Numbered from the stretch's first letter, positions 1 through 8,940 are shown. The stretch is 64,000 nt of DNA from Shinella sp. XGS7 (GCF_020535565.1 NZ_CP084758.1:2197501-2261500), one strand, 5' to 3'. Numbers and translations are program-made. The notes: generated from the sequence alone by a model not told the origin.

Positions 1-696
1 CTGGCCGCCGCCCCCCTGGTCCTGGCCAGCGAGGCCCAGATCCGCAAGAGCATCGCCGAGCGCATGCCCAACTGGCCCAAGCTCGACGAGGTGCGCCCGG
101 CGGCCATGCCGGGCCTCTGGGAGATCCGCGCCGGCAACGAGATCCGCTACACCGATGCCAGCGGCAGTTTCCTGATCGAGGGCGAGCTGATCGATCTGAA
201 ATCGCGCCGCAACCTCACCGAGGACCGCCTGGCCAAGATCAACCAGATCGACTTCGCCAGCCTGCCGCTCAAGGACGCCCTGGTCTGGAAGAGCGGCAAG
301 GGCACGCGCCGCATCGCCGTCTTCGCCGACCCGAACTGCGGCTACTGCAAGCGCTTCGAGCGCAGCCTGCAGGAGGTCAAGGACGTCACGGTCTACACCT
401 TCCTGATCCCCATCCTGGGCGGTGATTCGCCCGAGAAGTCGCGCAATATCTGGTGCGCCAAGGACTCACAGGCCACCTGGCTGTCCTGGATGCTGGAGGG
501 CAAGGTGCCGCCCAAGGCCGGCAGCGGCTGCGATGACGCCGCCGTGGAGCGCAATCTGGCCCTGGCGCGCAAGCACATGGTCAATGGCACGCCGGCCGTG
601 ATCTTCGAGGATGGCAGCCGCGCGCCGGGTGCCATCAGCGCCGAGCAGCTGGAGCGCCGCCTGGCTGCGCTCAAGGCCGCGGGCTCCGGCTCCTGA
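1..696 (+). CDS. dsbC: DsbC-type thiol:disulfide interchange protein (5'-partial)
   Basis: The reading frame is open from the first base, so the true start and most of the signal peptide lie outside the window; the visible N-terminus reads like the end of a signal peptide followed by the DsbC dimerisation domain. A thioredoxin-like domain follows with the redox motif CGYC at bases 337-348, preceded by the FADPNCGYC context typical of DsbC, then a second cysteine pair (IWCAK and SGCDD) and the cis-proline context NGTPAV. Family knowledge: periplasmic dimeric isomerase that reshuffles wrong disulfides and is kept reduced by DsbD. A thiol:disulfide protein of the DsbG type is the alternative, but CGYC and the second Cys pair favour DsbC. 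Confidence 0.88.
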   Translation: MAAAPLVLASEAQIRKSIAERMPNWPKLDEVRPAAMPGLWEIRAGNEIRYTDASGSFLIEGELIDLKSRRNLTEDRLAKINQIDFASLPLKDALVWKSGKGTRRIAVFADPNCGYCKRFERSLQEVKDVTVYTFLIPILGGDSPEKSRNIWCAKDSQATWLSWMLEGKVPPKAGSGCDDAAVERNLALARKHMVNGTPAVIFEDGSRAPGAISAEQLERRLAALKAAGSGS

Positions 697-751
697 TCCG
701 GCGCCGCGTGCGCCTTCCCACGATTCCTTCAATCACAGCGTTTCGATCACC

Positions 752-1222
752 ATGCCCTCCGCCGCCCTTGCCGCCGAGTCCGGCCGACCGCCGACCCTGA
801 ACCCGGTGGCCCTGCGCCTGGCCTATGCCGGCCTGATTCCCTTTGTGCTGGGGGCATTGCTGATCTGGCTGCTGGCCGGCTACAACCTGGAGGCCCATGC
901 CTTCGTGGCCCTGGGGCTCTCGGCCTATGCGGCCGTGATCATCAGCTTCCTGGGCGGCATCCACTGGGGCCTGGCCATGCGCCAGCAGATCCCCTCGCCG
1001 GCTCCCTTCGTCTGGGGCGTGGTGCCCTCCCTGCTGGCCTGGGTGGGCGTGGTGATGCCCGCCTATGCCGGCCTGGCCCTGCACGGCCTGGTGCTGGTGA
1101 TCTGCTATCTGGTGGACCGCCGCTTCTACCCGGCTCTGGGCGCCAGCGCCTGGCTGACCCTGCGTTTTCGCCTCAGCGCCGTGGCCGCGCTGAGCTGCTT
1201 CCTGGGAGCGGCAGGCAGCTGA
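752..1222 (+). CDS. DUF3429 family integral membrane protein
   Basis: A 156-residue protein with about four hydrophobic segments and the motif FLGGIHWGLAM between the second and third, which is characteristic of DUF3429 proteins. The start at 752 was chosen because residues upstream of it in the same frame are Arg/Pro-rich, overlap the preceding dsbC gene and do not resemble the family. It ends two bases before the next gene's ATG, so the two are probably co-transcribed. The function of the family is not established; nothing in the sequence points to a substrate. Confidence 0.8.
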   Translation: MPSAALAAESGRPPTLNPVALRLAYAGLIPFVLGALLIWLLAGYNLEAHAFVALGLSAYAAVIISFLGGIHWGLAMRQQIPSPAPFVWGVVPSLLAWVGVVMPAYAGLALHGLVLVICYLVDRRFYPALGASAWLTLRFRLSAVAALSCFLGAAGS

Positions 1223-1224
1223 CG

Positions 1225-2985
1225 ATGATTGTTTACCGTGTCGAGATTGCCGATGCCCAGGCGCATCTGTTCCGGGTCACGCTGACCCTTCCCGCGCCCG
1301 CCGAGCAGCAGGTGCTGAGCCTGCCGGTCTGGATTCCCGGCAGCTATATGGTGCGTGAGTTCTCGCGCCATCTGCAGGGTCTGAGCGCCCGCCAGGGCGC
1401 GCGCGAGCTGCCCCTGCGCCAGCTGCGCAAGAACGCCTGGCAGGTGGATTGCCAGGGCCGCGCGGCCCTGGTGCTGAGCTACCAGGTCTATGCCTTCGAC
1501 CCCTCGGTGCGCGCTGCCTTTCTGGATGCGCAGCGCGGCTTCTTCAATGCCACCAGCCTGTGCCTACGGGCCCATGGCCGCGAGCAGGAGCCGCATGCCA
1601 TCGAGCTGGGGCCGCTGCCCGCGGGCTGGCAGGTGGCCACGGCCATGAACCCGGCCGAGCCCGGCCGCTATGTGGCGGCCGATTACGACGAGCTGCTGGA
1701 CCATCCCTTCGAGCTGGGCGCCTTCTGGCGCGGCCAGTTCATGGCCGGCGGCGTGCCGCATGAGCTGGTGGTGGCCGGTGCCCTGCCGGTGTTCGACGGC
1801 GAGCGACTGCTGGCCGACACCCAGCGCCTGTGCGAGGCCCAGATCGCCTTCTGGCATGGCCGCCGCAATGGTCATGCTGCGGTCGGCGGCACGCCGCCCT
1901 TCACGCGCTATGTCTTCCTGCTCAATGCGGTGGACGAAGGCTATGGCGGGCTTGAGCACCGCGCCAGCACCGCCCTGATCAGCGCGCGCCGCGACCTGCC
2001 GGTGTTGGGCCAGCGCGAGAGCAGCGAGGGCTATGTGCGCCTGCTGGGCCTGATCAGCCACGAGTATTTCCACACCTGGAACGTCAAGCGCTTGCGCCCG
2101 GCCGAGTTCGCGCAGTTCGACTACGAGCAGGAGAACTACACCGAGCTGCTCTGGTTCTTCGAGGGCTTCACCTCCTACTACGACGACCTCTTCCTGCTGC
2201 GCTGCGGCCTGATCGACGAGGCCCGCTACCTCAAGCTGATGAGCAGCACGCTCAGTGCCGTGCTGGCCACGCCGGGGCGGCGCCAGCAAAGCCTGGCCGA
2301 GGCCAGCTTCGATGCCTGGGTCCGCTACTACCGGCCCGACGAGAACACGCCCAACAGCACCGTCAGCTACTACGCCAAGGGTGCCTTGCTGGCCTGGGCC
2401 CTGGACCTGAGCCTGCGCAGCAGCGAGGCCCAGCCCAGCAGTCTGGACGAGCTGATGCGTCTGCTCTGGCAGCGCAGCGGCGGCGGCCCCATCAGCGAGG
2501 CCCAGATCCTGGCCGGCGTGGCCGAGCTGGGCGGCCCGGCCCGTGCCGAGGAGCTGCGCCACTGGGTGCATGGCTGCGACGAGCTGCCCCTGCCGGCCCT
2601 GCTGGAGCGCCTGGGCCTGCGCTGGAGTGCCGACAAGGCCGGTCTGGCCCAGCGCCTGGGCTTGCGCCTGGACAAAGGCGGCGAGGGCTTGCTCATCAAG
2701 CAGGTGCTGCAGGGCTCGGTGGCGCAGGCCGCGGGCCTGTCGGCCGGTGACGAGCTGCTGGCCTGCAATGGCTGGCGCCTGCGCAAGCTGGACGAGGCCC
2801 TGCTGACCCTGCAGCCCCAGGCCCCGCAGCGTCTGGAACTGCTGCTGGCGCGTGACCAGCGCATGCTCAGCCTGGGCCTGGACCTGCCGCTGGAGGCGCC
2901 GGCCGATGCACCGGTGCGCCTGAGCCCGGCCGACAAACCCTCGGCGCGTGCCCAGAGCCTGCGCCGCGCATGGCTGGGCGGCTGA
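1225..2985 (+). CDS. M61 family metallopeptidase with PDZ domain (glycyl aminopeptidase-like)
   Basis: A 586-residue protein. The N-terminal third has the beta-rich layout of M61 peptidases; the zinc motif HEYFH begins at residue 279 in the context SHEYFHTWNVKRLRP, and a third ligand glutamate is likely E313 in FFEGFTSYYDD. A PDZ domain lies near residues 470-560. Family knowledge: M61 enzymes are zinc aminopeptidases, with Sphingomonas glycyl aminopeptidase the type example. No signal peptide is visible, so it is probably cytoplasmic. It starts two bases after the DUF3429 gene and overlaps the start of the DUF3108 gene by 16 bases, suggesting an operon. Confidence 0.88.
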   Translation: MIVYRVEIADAQAHLFRVTLTLPAPAEQQVLSLPVWIPGSYMVREFSRHLQGLSARQGARELPLRQLRKNAWQVDCQGRAALVLSYQVYAFDPSVRAAFLDAQRGFFNATSLCLRAHGREQEPHAIELGPLPAGWQVATAMNPAEPGRYVAADYDELLDHPFELGAFWRGQFMAGGVPHELVVAGALPVFDGERLLADTQRLCEAQIAFWHGRRNGHAAVGGTPPFTRYVFLLNAVDEGYGGLEHRASTALISARRDLPVLGQRESSEGYVRLLGLISHEYFHTWNVKRLRPAEFAQFDYEQENYTELLWFFEGFTSYYDDLFLLRCGLIDEARYLKLMSSTLSAVLATPGRRQQSLAEASFDAWVRYYRPDENTPNSTVSYYAKGALLAWALDLSLRSSEAQPSSLDELMRLLWQRSGGGPISEAQILAGVAELGGPARAEELRHWVHGCDELPLPALLERLGLRWSADKAGLAQRLGLRLDKGGEGLLIKQVLQGSVAQAAGLSAGDELLACNGWRLRKLDEALLTLQPQAPQRLELLLARDQRMLSLGLDLPLEAPADAPVRLSPADKPSARAQSLRRAWLGG

Positions 2986-4115
2986 AACCCGGCGCCTGGC
3001 GGCCCGGGCCGCGGCGCCTCGGTCTGCTCCTGCTGGCCCTGCTGTCGGTCCTGCTGCTGCATGCCCTGCTGGGGCAGGCCCTGTGGGTGCTGCATCCCGG
3101 CGCCGAGCGGGCGCGCTTTCCCGAGCGCCTGGCCGTGGTCTTTCTGCAGGAGCTGCAGGCCCAGGCCCCCATGCATGCGCCGCGGGTGCGGGGGCCGCGG
3201 CCGCCACCCTCGCCGCCGGTCGCCGAACCGCAGGCCGCCGCGATCACACCGGCCACGGCCGCCAGCGGTCCGGCCCAGCCGGGCGCAGCGGCTTCAGCCC
3301 CTGAGCCCGCGCCCGTCGAGACGCCGCCCGAAGCGCTTCCGCTCGCTGAGCCCGCCCTGGCGGCCTCGGAGTCTGCACTGCTGGCCGCCGCCGCCGCCGC
3401 CAGCGCCGCTTCAGCCGCGGGCGACGCGCCCGGCCCCGAGTGGCCGCTCTCCACCCAGCTGCGCTACCGCCTGAACGGCTACTTCCGCGGCGAGGTGACG
3501 GGCGAGGCCGAGGTGCAATGGCTGCGCCAGGGCACGCGCTACCAGGTGCATCTGGACGTGCTGGTGGGGGCGAGCTTCGCGCCCCTGATCCAGCGCCGCA
3601 TGAGCAGCGACGGCCAGCTGGGCGCCCAGGGCATCGCGCCGCTGCGCTATGACGAGGACACCAAGGTGCTGATGCGCGAGCGCCGCCGCAGCAGCATCGT
3701 CTTCGATCGCGAAGCCCGCCAGCTGCGCCTGCCCGACGGCAGCCAGCAGGCCCTGCCCGCGGGCGTGCAGGATGCGGCCAGCCAGTTCGTGCACCTGACC
3801 TGGCTCTTTCTCACCGGGCGCGAGCAACTGGAGCCCGGCCGCATCGTGGCCCTGCCGCTGGCCCTGCCGCGCCGGCTCTATGCCTGGCGCTACGAGGTGC
3901 TGGGCCAGGAGACGCTGGACACGCCCATGGGGCCGCTCGCCGCCTGGCATCTGCGCCCCCTGCTGGACCGCGAGACCCGGCCCAATGACCTCAAGGCCGA
4001 GGTCTGGCTGGCGCCCAGCCTGCAGTACCTGCCGGTGCGCCTGCGCATCGCCCAGGACGAGCAGACCTATCTCGATCTGATGCTCCGGGCCGCCCCACGC
4101 CAGGCGGCACAATGA
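2970..4115 (+). CDS. DUF3108 domain-containing protein
   Basis: A 381-residue protein. A single hydrophobic anchor near residues 14-35 is followed by an Ala/Pro-rich low-complexity linker to about residue 150, then a conserved DUF3108 domain (LRYRLNGYFRGEVTGEAEVQW onward) ending with the lipocalin-like strands AEVWLAPSLQYLPVRLRI. It is probably tethered to the inner membrane with the domain in the periplasm. The function of DUF3108 is not known. The start overlaps the end of the M61 peptidase gene, which implies translational coupling. Confidence 0.8.
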   Translation: MAGRLKPGAWRPGPRRLGLLLLALLSVLLLHALLGQALWVLHPGAERARFPERLAVVFLQELQAQAPMHAPRVRGPRPPPSPPVAEPQAAAITPATAASGPAQPGAAASAPEPAPVETPPEALPLAEPALAASESALLAAAAAASAASAAGDAPGPEWPLSTQLRYRLNGYFRGEVTGEAEVQWLRQGTRYQVHLDVLVGASFAPLIQRRMSSDGQLGAQGIAPLRYDEDTKVLMRERRRSSIVFDREARQLRLPDGSQQALPAGVQDAASQFVHLTWLFLTGREQLEPGRIVALPLALPRRLYAWRYEVLGQETLDTPMGPLAAWHLRPLLDRETRPNDLKAEVWLAPSLQYLPVRLRIAQDEQTYLDLMLRAAPRQAAQ

Positions 4116-4153
4116 GCGCCGAGTTCCCAAGGACCGACACGAGGAGACCCCCG

Positions 4154-4942
4154 ATGAGCTATGAATGCATCCTGACCGAGCTGCGTGGCAGCGGCGAGCG
4201 CAAGACCGGCCTGATCACCCTGAACCGGCCCAAGCAGCTCAATGCCCTGAATGACCAGCTGATGGACGAGCTGGGCCAGGCCCTGCTGGCCTTCGACGCC
4301 GATGACGGCGTCGGCTGCATCGTGCTGACTGGCTCCGAGCGCGCCTTCGCCGCCGGGGCCGACATCCCCACGATGGCCCCGCACGATTTCATGAGCGCCT
4401 TCAAGAGCGGCCTGATCTCCAAGAACTGGGAAACCATTCTGCAGGTGCGCAAGCCCGTGATCGCCGCGGTGGGCGGCTTCGCCCTGGGCGGCGGCTGCGA
4501 GCTGGCCATGATGTGCGACTTCATCATCGCCGCCGACAGCGCCAAGTTCGGCCAGCCCGAGATCAAACTCGGCATCATCCCCGGCGCCGGCGGCACGGTG
4601 CGCCTGCCACGCGCCGTGGGCAAGAGCAAGGCCATGGACATGCTGCTCACCGCCCGCATGATGGACGCGGCCGAGGCCGAGAGCGCCGGCCTGGTCTCGC
4701 GCGTGGTGCCGGCCGCCAGCCTGCTGGACGAGGCCCTGGCCGCGGCCGAGGCCATCAACGGCTTCAGCGCGCCCTCGGTGGCCCTGATCAAGGAGCTGGT
4801 GAACCTGGCCTACCAGGGCCCGCTCACCGACGGCGTCAAGGTGGAGCGCCGCTACTTCCACGCCCTGTTCGGCACGGCCGACCAGCGCGAGGGCATGGAC
4901 GCCTTCCTGGCCAAGCGCAAGCCCGAGTTCAAGCACCGCTGA
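4154..4942 (+). CDS. Enoyl-CoA hydratase (crotonase family)
   Basis: A 262-residue protein of normal length for short-chain enoyl-CoA hydratases. The oxyanion-hole segments AFAAGADI and FALGGGCELAMMCDFIIAAD and the catalytic segment GQPEIKLGIIPGAGGT with its glutamate are all present, so both water-activating acidic positions appear intact. Start 4154 was chosen because a GAGGAG ribosome site lies just upstream (4141-4146); an earlier in-frame ATG at 4112 has no such site. It hydrates 2-enoyl-CoA in beta-oxidation or a related acyl-CoA pathway; the substrate chain length cannot be read from sequence. Confidence 0.9.
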   Translation: MSYECILTELRGSGERKTGLITLNRPKQLNALNDQLMDELGQALLAFDADDGVGCIVLTGSERAFAAGADIPTMAPHDFMSAFKSGLISKNWETILQVRKPVIAAVGGFALGGGCELAMMCDFIIAADSAKFGQPEIKLGIIPGAGGTVRLPRAVGKSKAMDMLLTARMMDAAEAESAGLVSRVVPAASLLDEALAAAEAINGFSAPSVALIKELVNLAYQGPLTDGVKVERRYFHALFGTADQREGMDAFLAKRKPEFKHR

Positions 4943-4962
4943 AGCCCGGGCGGCGGCATCGC

Positions 4963-5004
4963 TTGATGCATGTCAAGCGGGGTGGGGGAGGGGCTGGTTA
5001 TCGT
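4963..5004 (+). promoter_or_regulatory. FNR/Anr-type box and likely class II promoter for the GGDEF-EAL gene
   Basis: TTGATGCATGTCAA at 4963-4976 matches the FNR/Anr/Crp-family consensus TTGAT-N4-ATCAA at 9 of 10 defined positions and sits in a wider inverted repeat (CGCTTGA...TCAAGCG). TATCGT at 4999-5004 is a possible -10 element. If position 5011 is +1, the box is centred at exactly -41.5, the classic class II activator position. The gene starts at 5028. Box and spacing are seen; regulation is inferred. Confidence 0.55.
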
Positions 5005-5027
5005 GCCCGGCCCGCTTTCCCCGCTCG

Positions 5028-8000
5028 ATGACCCGCCTGCCTCCACTTCCCCTGCAACTCTCCCGCGCGACCCGCCACTGGCTGGTCCTGGGCCTGGGGC
5101 TCTTGCTCGCCTGGGGCCTGGCCCTGTGGTGGCTGCAACTGGAGCGGCAGGCCCTGCATCGCCACGAGGGCGAGAAGCTGCAGGGTCTGGTGCAGGCCCT
5201 TGACGGCATCGTGGCCCAGCAGCTGCTGTCCATCAACACCGCGCTGCGCACCATCGAGGGCCAGCGCGGCGAGCGCGAGGGCGCGGCCCTGCAAGGCCTG
5301 GGACCCTTGCTCTCCACCCTGGCCGAGGCCATGCCCGGCGTGCAGGCGCTCAGCGTGCTGGATGCCGAGGGCCGGCCGCGCGCCAGCTCGGCGCCGCGTC
5401 TGGCCGGGCTGGAAGAGGCGCATCGGGCCGGCTTCGAGCGTGTGCGTGAGTGGTCCGGGGGCGAGCGGCTGTATGTGGCCCCGCCTCAGAGCGGTCATGG
5501 CGGCGGCCAGACCCTGGCCCTGCTGCGCGGCCTGCGCGACCCCCAGGGGCGCCTGCTGGGCGCCGTGGCGGCCCTGCTGGACCCCGAGTACTTCCGCCTG
5601 GTGCTGCGCACCGCCCAGCCCTCGGACGAGACCTGGAGCGTGCTGGTGCATGAGCAGGGGCGGCTCTTCGCCATGCTGCCGGAGGCGCCCGAATGGCTGG
5701 GCCGCGATCTGAGCGCGCGGCCCGACAGCGTGCTCTCCCGCCATCTGCGCGCCGGCAGCCCCAGCAGTCTGCTGCTGATGCCGGCCCTGATCAGCGACGA
5801 TCTGCGCCTGAGCGCGGCGCGCAGCGTGCGGCCGCCCGGCCTGGAGACCGATCAGGCCCTGGTGGTGGCCGTGGGGCGCTCGGTGCAGGCCCTGGAGGCC
5901 CCGTGGCGGCGCCAGCGCACCGCCGTGCTGGGCGTGGGCCTGCCGGTCAGCGCCCTGGCCTTTCTGGTGCTGGCCTTGTGGCAGCGGCGCCAGCGCCAGG
6001 TGGAGGGGCTGGAGAGGCGCCAGCGCCGTGCCGAGCGGGAGGCCGCCGAGCGCGTGGCCCTGGCTCTGGAGGGCGGGGAGCTGGGTCTGTGGGACTGGGA
6101 GGTGGCCAGCGGCCAGGCGTGCTTCGACGCGCGCTACTGCGCCATGCTGGGCCTGGCCGAGGGCGAGCTGGACGGCCGCGTGGAGGCCTGGCGCGAGCTG
6201 CTGCACCCGGATGACGAGGCGGTGGCCATGGCGGCCCTCAAGCCCTGCCTGGACGGGCGCAGCGACCACTACCAGGCCCAGTTCCGCCTGCGCCACCGTG
6301 AGGGCCACTGGGTCTGGGTGCTCAGCAAGGGGCGGGTGCTGGCACGCGAGCCCGGCGGGCGTGCCCGGCGCCTGGTGGGCACGCATCTGGACATCTCGGC
6401 CCTGCGCGCCGGCCAGGAGCGGCTGCAGAGCCAGGCGCGTCAGACCCAGGCCATCCTGGACCATATGGTGGACGGGGTGGTGACCATCGACGCTCGCGGG
6501 GTGATCGAGTCGGTCAACCCGGCCGCCTGTGCCATGTTCGGTTATGCGGCCGAAGCCCTGCTGGGGCGCAATATCGGCCTGCTGATGCCCGAGCCCGACC
6601 GCGGCCGGCATGACGACTACATCGCCCACTACCTGGGTGGCGGCGCGCCCCGCATCATCGGCCGTGGCCGCGATGTCGAAGGCCGGCGTGCCGACGGCAG
6701 CATCTTCCCGATGAGCCTGGCGGTCTCGCGCGTGGAGCATGAGGGGCGCACCCGCTTCATCGGCCTGACCCGCGACATCACCGAGCGCAAGAACGCCGAG
6801 GCCGAGATCGAACGCCTGGCCTTCTACGACGCGCTGACGGGCCTGCCCAATCGCCGCCTGCTGCTGGACCGGCTCAAGCAGGCCCTGGCCGCGAGCCGGC
6901 GCAAGAGCCGCCAGGGCGCGGTGCTCTTCATCGACATGGACAACTTCAAGTCCATCAACGACACCCTGGGCCATGGCGTGGGCGACCAGCTGCTGCAGAG
7001 CGTGGCGCGGCGCCTGCAGGCCGCGCTGCGGGCCGACGACACGGTGGCGCGCTGGGGCGGGGACGAGTTCGTGGTGCTGCTGCAGGACCTGGGCCTCCAG
7101 CCCGAGGAGGCCAGCCTGCATGCCGAGGCCGCGGCCGAGAAGCTCCTGCGCGTGCTGGGCCAGCCCTATCTGCTGGAAGGCCAGCAGCACCACAGCACGC
7201 CCAGCATCGGCATCGTGCTCTGGGGCGAGCAGGGCGGGGACAGCGAGGAGCTGCTCAAGCATGCCGACCACGCCATGTACCAGGCCAAGTCGGCGGGCCG
7301 CAACCGCCTGTGCTTCTTCGACCCCGCCACCCAGGCCGCCATGGCCGAGCGCACCGCGCTGGAGACCGAGCTGCGCCAGGCGGTGGACCTGCAGCATCTG
7401 GAGCTGCACTGCCAGCCCCAGGTCTCGCGCGAGGGCCGGCTGCTGGGCGGCGAGCTGCTGCTGCGCTGGCGCCATGCGCAGCGTGGCTGGATCTCGCCGG
7501 CCGAGTTCATCCCCCTGGCCGAGCAGAGCGGCCTGATCGTGCCCCTGGGCGAGTGGGCCCTGCAGCAGTGCTGCGCCCGGCTGGCGCGCTGGGCGGCCGA
7601 TCCGGCCCTGGCGCCCCTGACCCTGGCGGTGAATCTGAGCGCCATCCAGCTGCGCCAGAAGGGCTTTCTGGGCCTGATGCAGCAGCTGCTGGCGCGCGCC
7701 GATGTGCCGGCCGGGCGGCTCAAGATCGAGCTCACCGAGAGCGCCCTGCTGGAGGACACCGAGGCCGTGATCCGCCTGATGGCCGAGCTGCGCGGCCTGG
7801 GCCTGAAGTTCTCGCTGGACGACTTCGGCACCGGCTACTCCTCCCTGGCCTATCTCAAGCGTCTGCCCCTGAGCCAGCTCAAGATCGACCAGAGCTTTGT
7901 TCGCGATCTGCTGGAGGAGCCCAATGCCCGCGCCATCGCCCGGGCCATCATCCAGATGGGCGACAGCCTGGGCCTGGAGGTGATCGCCGAGGGCGTGGAG

Positions 8001-8126
8001 ACCCAGGATCAGCGCGAGCTGCTGGCCGAGCAGGGCTGCCACGCCTTCCAGGGCTGGCTCTATGGGCGGCCCATGCCCCTGGCCGATTTCGAGGCCCTGG
8101 CCCGCGGCTGGCCCGCGACATCCTGA
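5028..8126 (+). CDS. Membrane-bound PAS-(heme)PAS-GGDEF-EAL cyclic-di-GMP enzyme, probable oxygen sensor
   Basis: A 1032-residue protein. A transmembrane helix near residues 17-37 and another near 296-315 bracket a periplasmic Cache-like domain. Then come a PAS_3-type domain (about 340-460), a second PAS (about 470-590), GGDEF (about 600-765) and EAL (about 780-1025). The second PAS follows FixL closely: RHDDYI supplies His528 and RIIGRGR supplies Arg548, a spacing of 20 that equals His200/Arg220 of Bradyrhizobium FixL. GGDEF is intact (ARWGGDEF) with an RADD inhibitory site five residues upstream. The EAL signature reads ELL, but ELTES, DDFGTGYSS and KIDQSF are intact, so both cyclase and phosphodiesterase activity are plausible. 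The likely role is O2- or redox-linked c-di-GMP turnover; heme binding is inferred. Confidence 0.9.
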   Translation: MTRLPPLPLQLSRATRHWLVLGLGLLLAWGLALWWLQLERQALHRHEGEKLQGLVQALDGIVAQQLLSINTALRTIEGQRGEREGAALQGLGPLLSTLAEAMPGVQALSVLDAEGRPRASSAPRLAGLEEAHRAGFERVREWSGGERLYVAPPQSGHGGGQTLALLRGLRDPQGRLLGAVAALLDPEYFRLVLRTAQPSDETWSVLVHEQGRLFAMLPEAPEWLGRDLSARPDSVLSRHLRAGSPSSLLLMPALISDDLRLSAARSVRPPGLETDQALVVAVGRSVQALEAPWRRQRTAVLGVGLPVSALAFLVLALWQRRQRQVEGLERRQRRAEREAAERVALALEGGELGLWDWEVASGQACFDARYCAMLGLAEGELDGRVEAWRELLHPDDEAVAMAALKPCLDGRSDHYQAQFRLRHREGHWVWVLSKGRVLAREPGGRARRLVGTHLDISALRAGQERLQSQARQTQAILDHMVDGVVTIDARGVIESVNPAACAMFGYAAEALLGRNIGLLMPEPDRGRHDDYIAHYLGGGAPRIIGRGRDVEGRRADGSIFPMSLAVSRVEHEGRTRFIGLTRDITERKNAEAEIERLAFYDALTGLPNRRLLLDRLKQALAASRRKSRQGAVLFIDMDNFKSINDTLGHGVGDQLLQSVARRLQAALRADDTVARWGGDEFVVLLQDLGLQPEEASLHAEAAAEKLLRVLGQPYLLEGQQHHSTPSIGIVLWGEQGGDSEELLKHADHAMYQAKSAGRNRLCFFDPATQAAMAERTALETELRQAVDLQHLELHCQPQVSREGRLLGGELLLRWRHAQRGWISPAEFIPLAEQSGLIVPLGEWALQQCCARLARWAADPALAPLTLAVNLSAIQLRQKGFLGLMQQLLARADVPAGRLKIELTESALLEDTEAVIRLMAELRGLGLKFSLDDFGTGYSSLAYLKRLPLSQLKIDQSFVRDLLEEPNARAIARAIIQMGDSLGLEVIAEGVETQDQRELLAEQGCHAFQGWLYGRPMPLADFEALARGWPATS

Positions 8127-8160
8127 GCGCTATTCGCACTTGCGTTTGAATCCGGGCGGC

Positions 8161-8189
8161 TTGTCATGGATTCTTCTTATTCTTTGAAT
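8161..8189 (+). promoter_or_regulatory. Candidate sigma70 promoter for the DUF4148 gene
   Basis: TTGTCA at 8161-8166, a 17-base spacer and TTGAAT at 8184-8189 lie in an unusually A/T-rich 192-bp gap before the gene at 8319. The -35 matches consensus at five positions and the -10 at four. The rest of the gap shows nothing else recognisable. Confidence 0.4.
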
Positions 8190-8318
8190 GGTCAATTCAT
8201 GTTGGGCTAGTTTTTTACTTGGTGGTGAGTTTTTACAGTTACGGCCATGGACACGGTGATCGCAAGGCAGAGCGCCCCGCAGCCGGTCCCGTCAACCCAC
8301 CCCCAAGGAGTACCCATC

Positions 8319-8777
8319 ATGTTGAAGAAGCTGAGTGTTGTTGCCCTGTCCCTGATCGCTGCCAGCGCCGCCATGGCCCAGGGCCTGAGCCGTGAGCAAG
8401 TCCAGGCCGAGCTGCAGCGTGCCCGCCAGGCTGGCGAACTGGTCGCCCTGCAGGGCGAGAACCCCGATGTCGGCGGCCGCGTGAGCTACGACAGCAAGTC
8501 CACCACCACCCGCGAGGCCGTGCTGGCCGAGCTGCAGCGCGCCCGCGCCGCTGGCGAGATCGCCCGGGTGGACAGCGAGAGCTATGGCCCCAATGTGCGT
8601 GCCGTGGCCTCCACCAAGACCCGCGCCGAAGTCGTGGCCGAGCTGGAGCGTGCCCGTGCCAGCGGCGAGCTGGCCGTGCTGAACAGCAACAACCCCGGCC
8701 TGGCCGAGCTGCAGGCCCTGCAACGCGGCCATGCCGCGGTGGAGCGCCTGGCGGGTCAGCCCAAGAGCGCCCAGTAA
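8319..8777 (+). CDS. DUF4148 domain-containing secreted protein with three internal repeats
   Basis: A 152-residue protein. A clear signal peptide ([20 protein letters not shown], cleavage after AMA) is followed by three copies of a repeat of the form R-x2-V-x-AEL-x-RAR-x2-GE-[LI] at about residues 25-41, 65-81 and 101-117. Start 8319 is fixed by the signal peptide and by AAGGAG at 8305-8310. DUF4148 proteins are common, small and periplasmic in Burkholderiales; their function is not established. It has its own candidate promoter and a strong hairpin behind it, so it is probably monocistronic. Confidence 0.85.
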   Translation: MLKKLSVVALSLIAASAAMAQGLSREQVQAELQRARQAGELVALQGENPDVGGRVSYDSKSTTTREAVLAELQRARAAGEIARVDSESYGPNVRAVASTKTRAEVVAELERARASGELAVLNSNNPGLAELQALQRGHAAVERLAGQPKSAQ

Positions 8778-8876
8778 GCACACCAGCGCTGGCAGCGCTG
8801 AACAGTGCCCGGGCTCTCGCGAGCCCGTCTCCTGCAGACCTTGAGTAAGTCCACAGGAAAATATCTGAGCGGCCCA

Positions 8877-8910
8877 GGAGGGGGCGGCACCGCAAGGGGC
8901 CGCCCCCTCC
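8877..8910 (+). terminator. 12-bp stem hairpin downstream of the DUF4148 gene
   Basis: Bases 8877-8888 and 8899-8910 form a perfect 12-bp GC-rich stem with a 10-base loop. There is no T tract, so it may stop transcription poorly by itself. It carries the GGGGGCGGCACCG core also found at 18208-18220, so it may instead be a repeated extragenic element. Confidence 0.5.
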
Positions 8911-8940
8911 GGCCATCTGGACTTCGCCCGAGTGGGCATG

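Noticed and set aside
5092-5180. Signal peptide for the GGDEF-EAL protein
   Set aside because: The segment is a membrane anchor followed by a charged helix without a cleavage site.
4998-8042. About 1000-codon open frame on the minus strand opposite the GGDEF-EAL gene
   Set aside because: Antisense to a well-supported gene; composition is Gln/Ala/Gly/His-rich with no domain.
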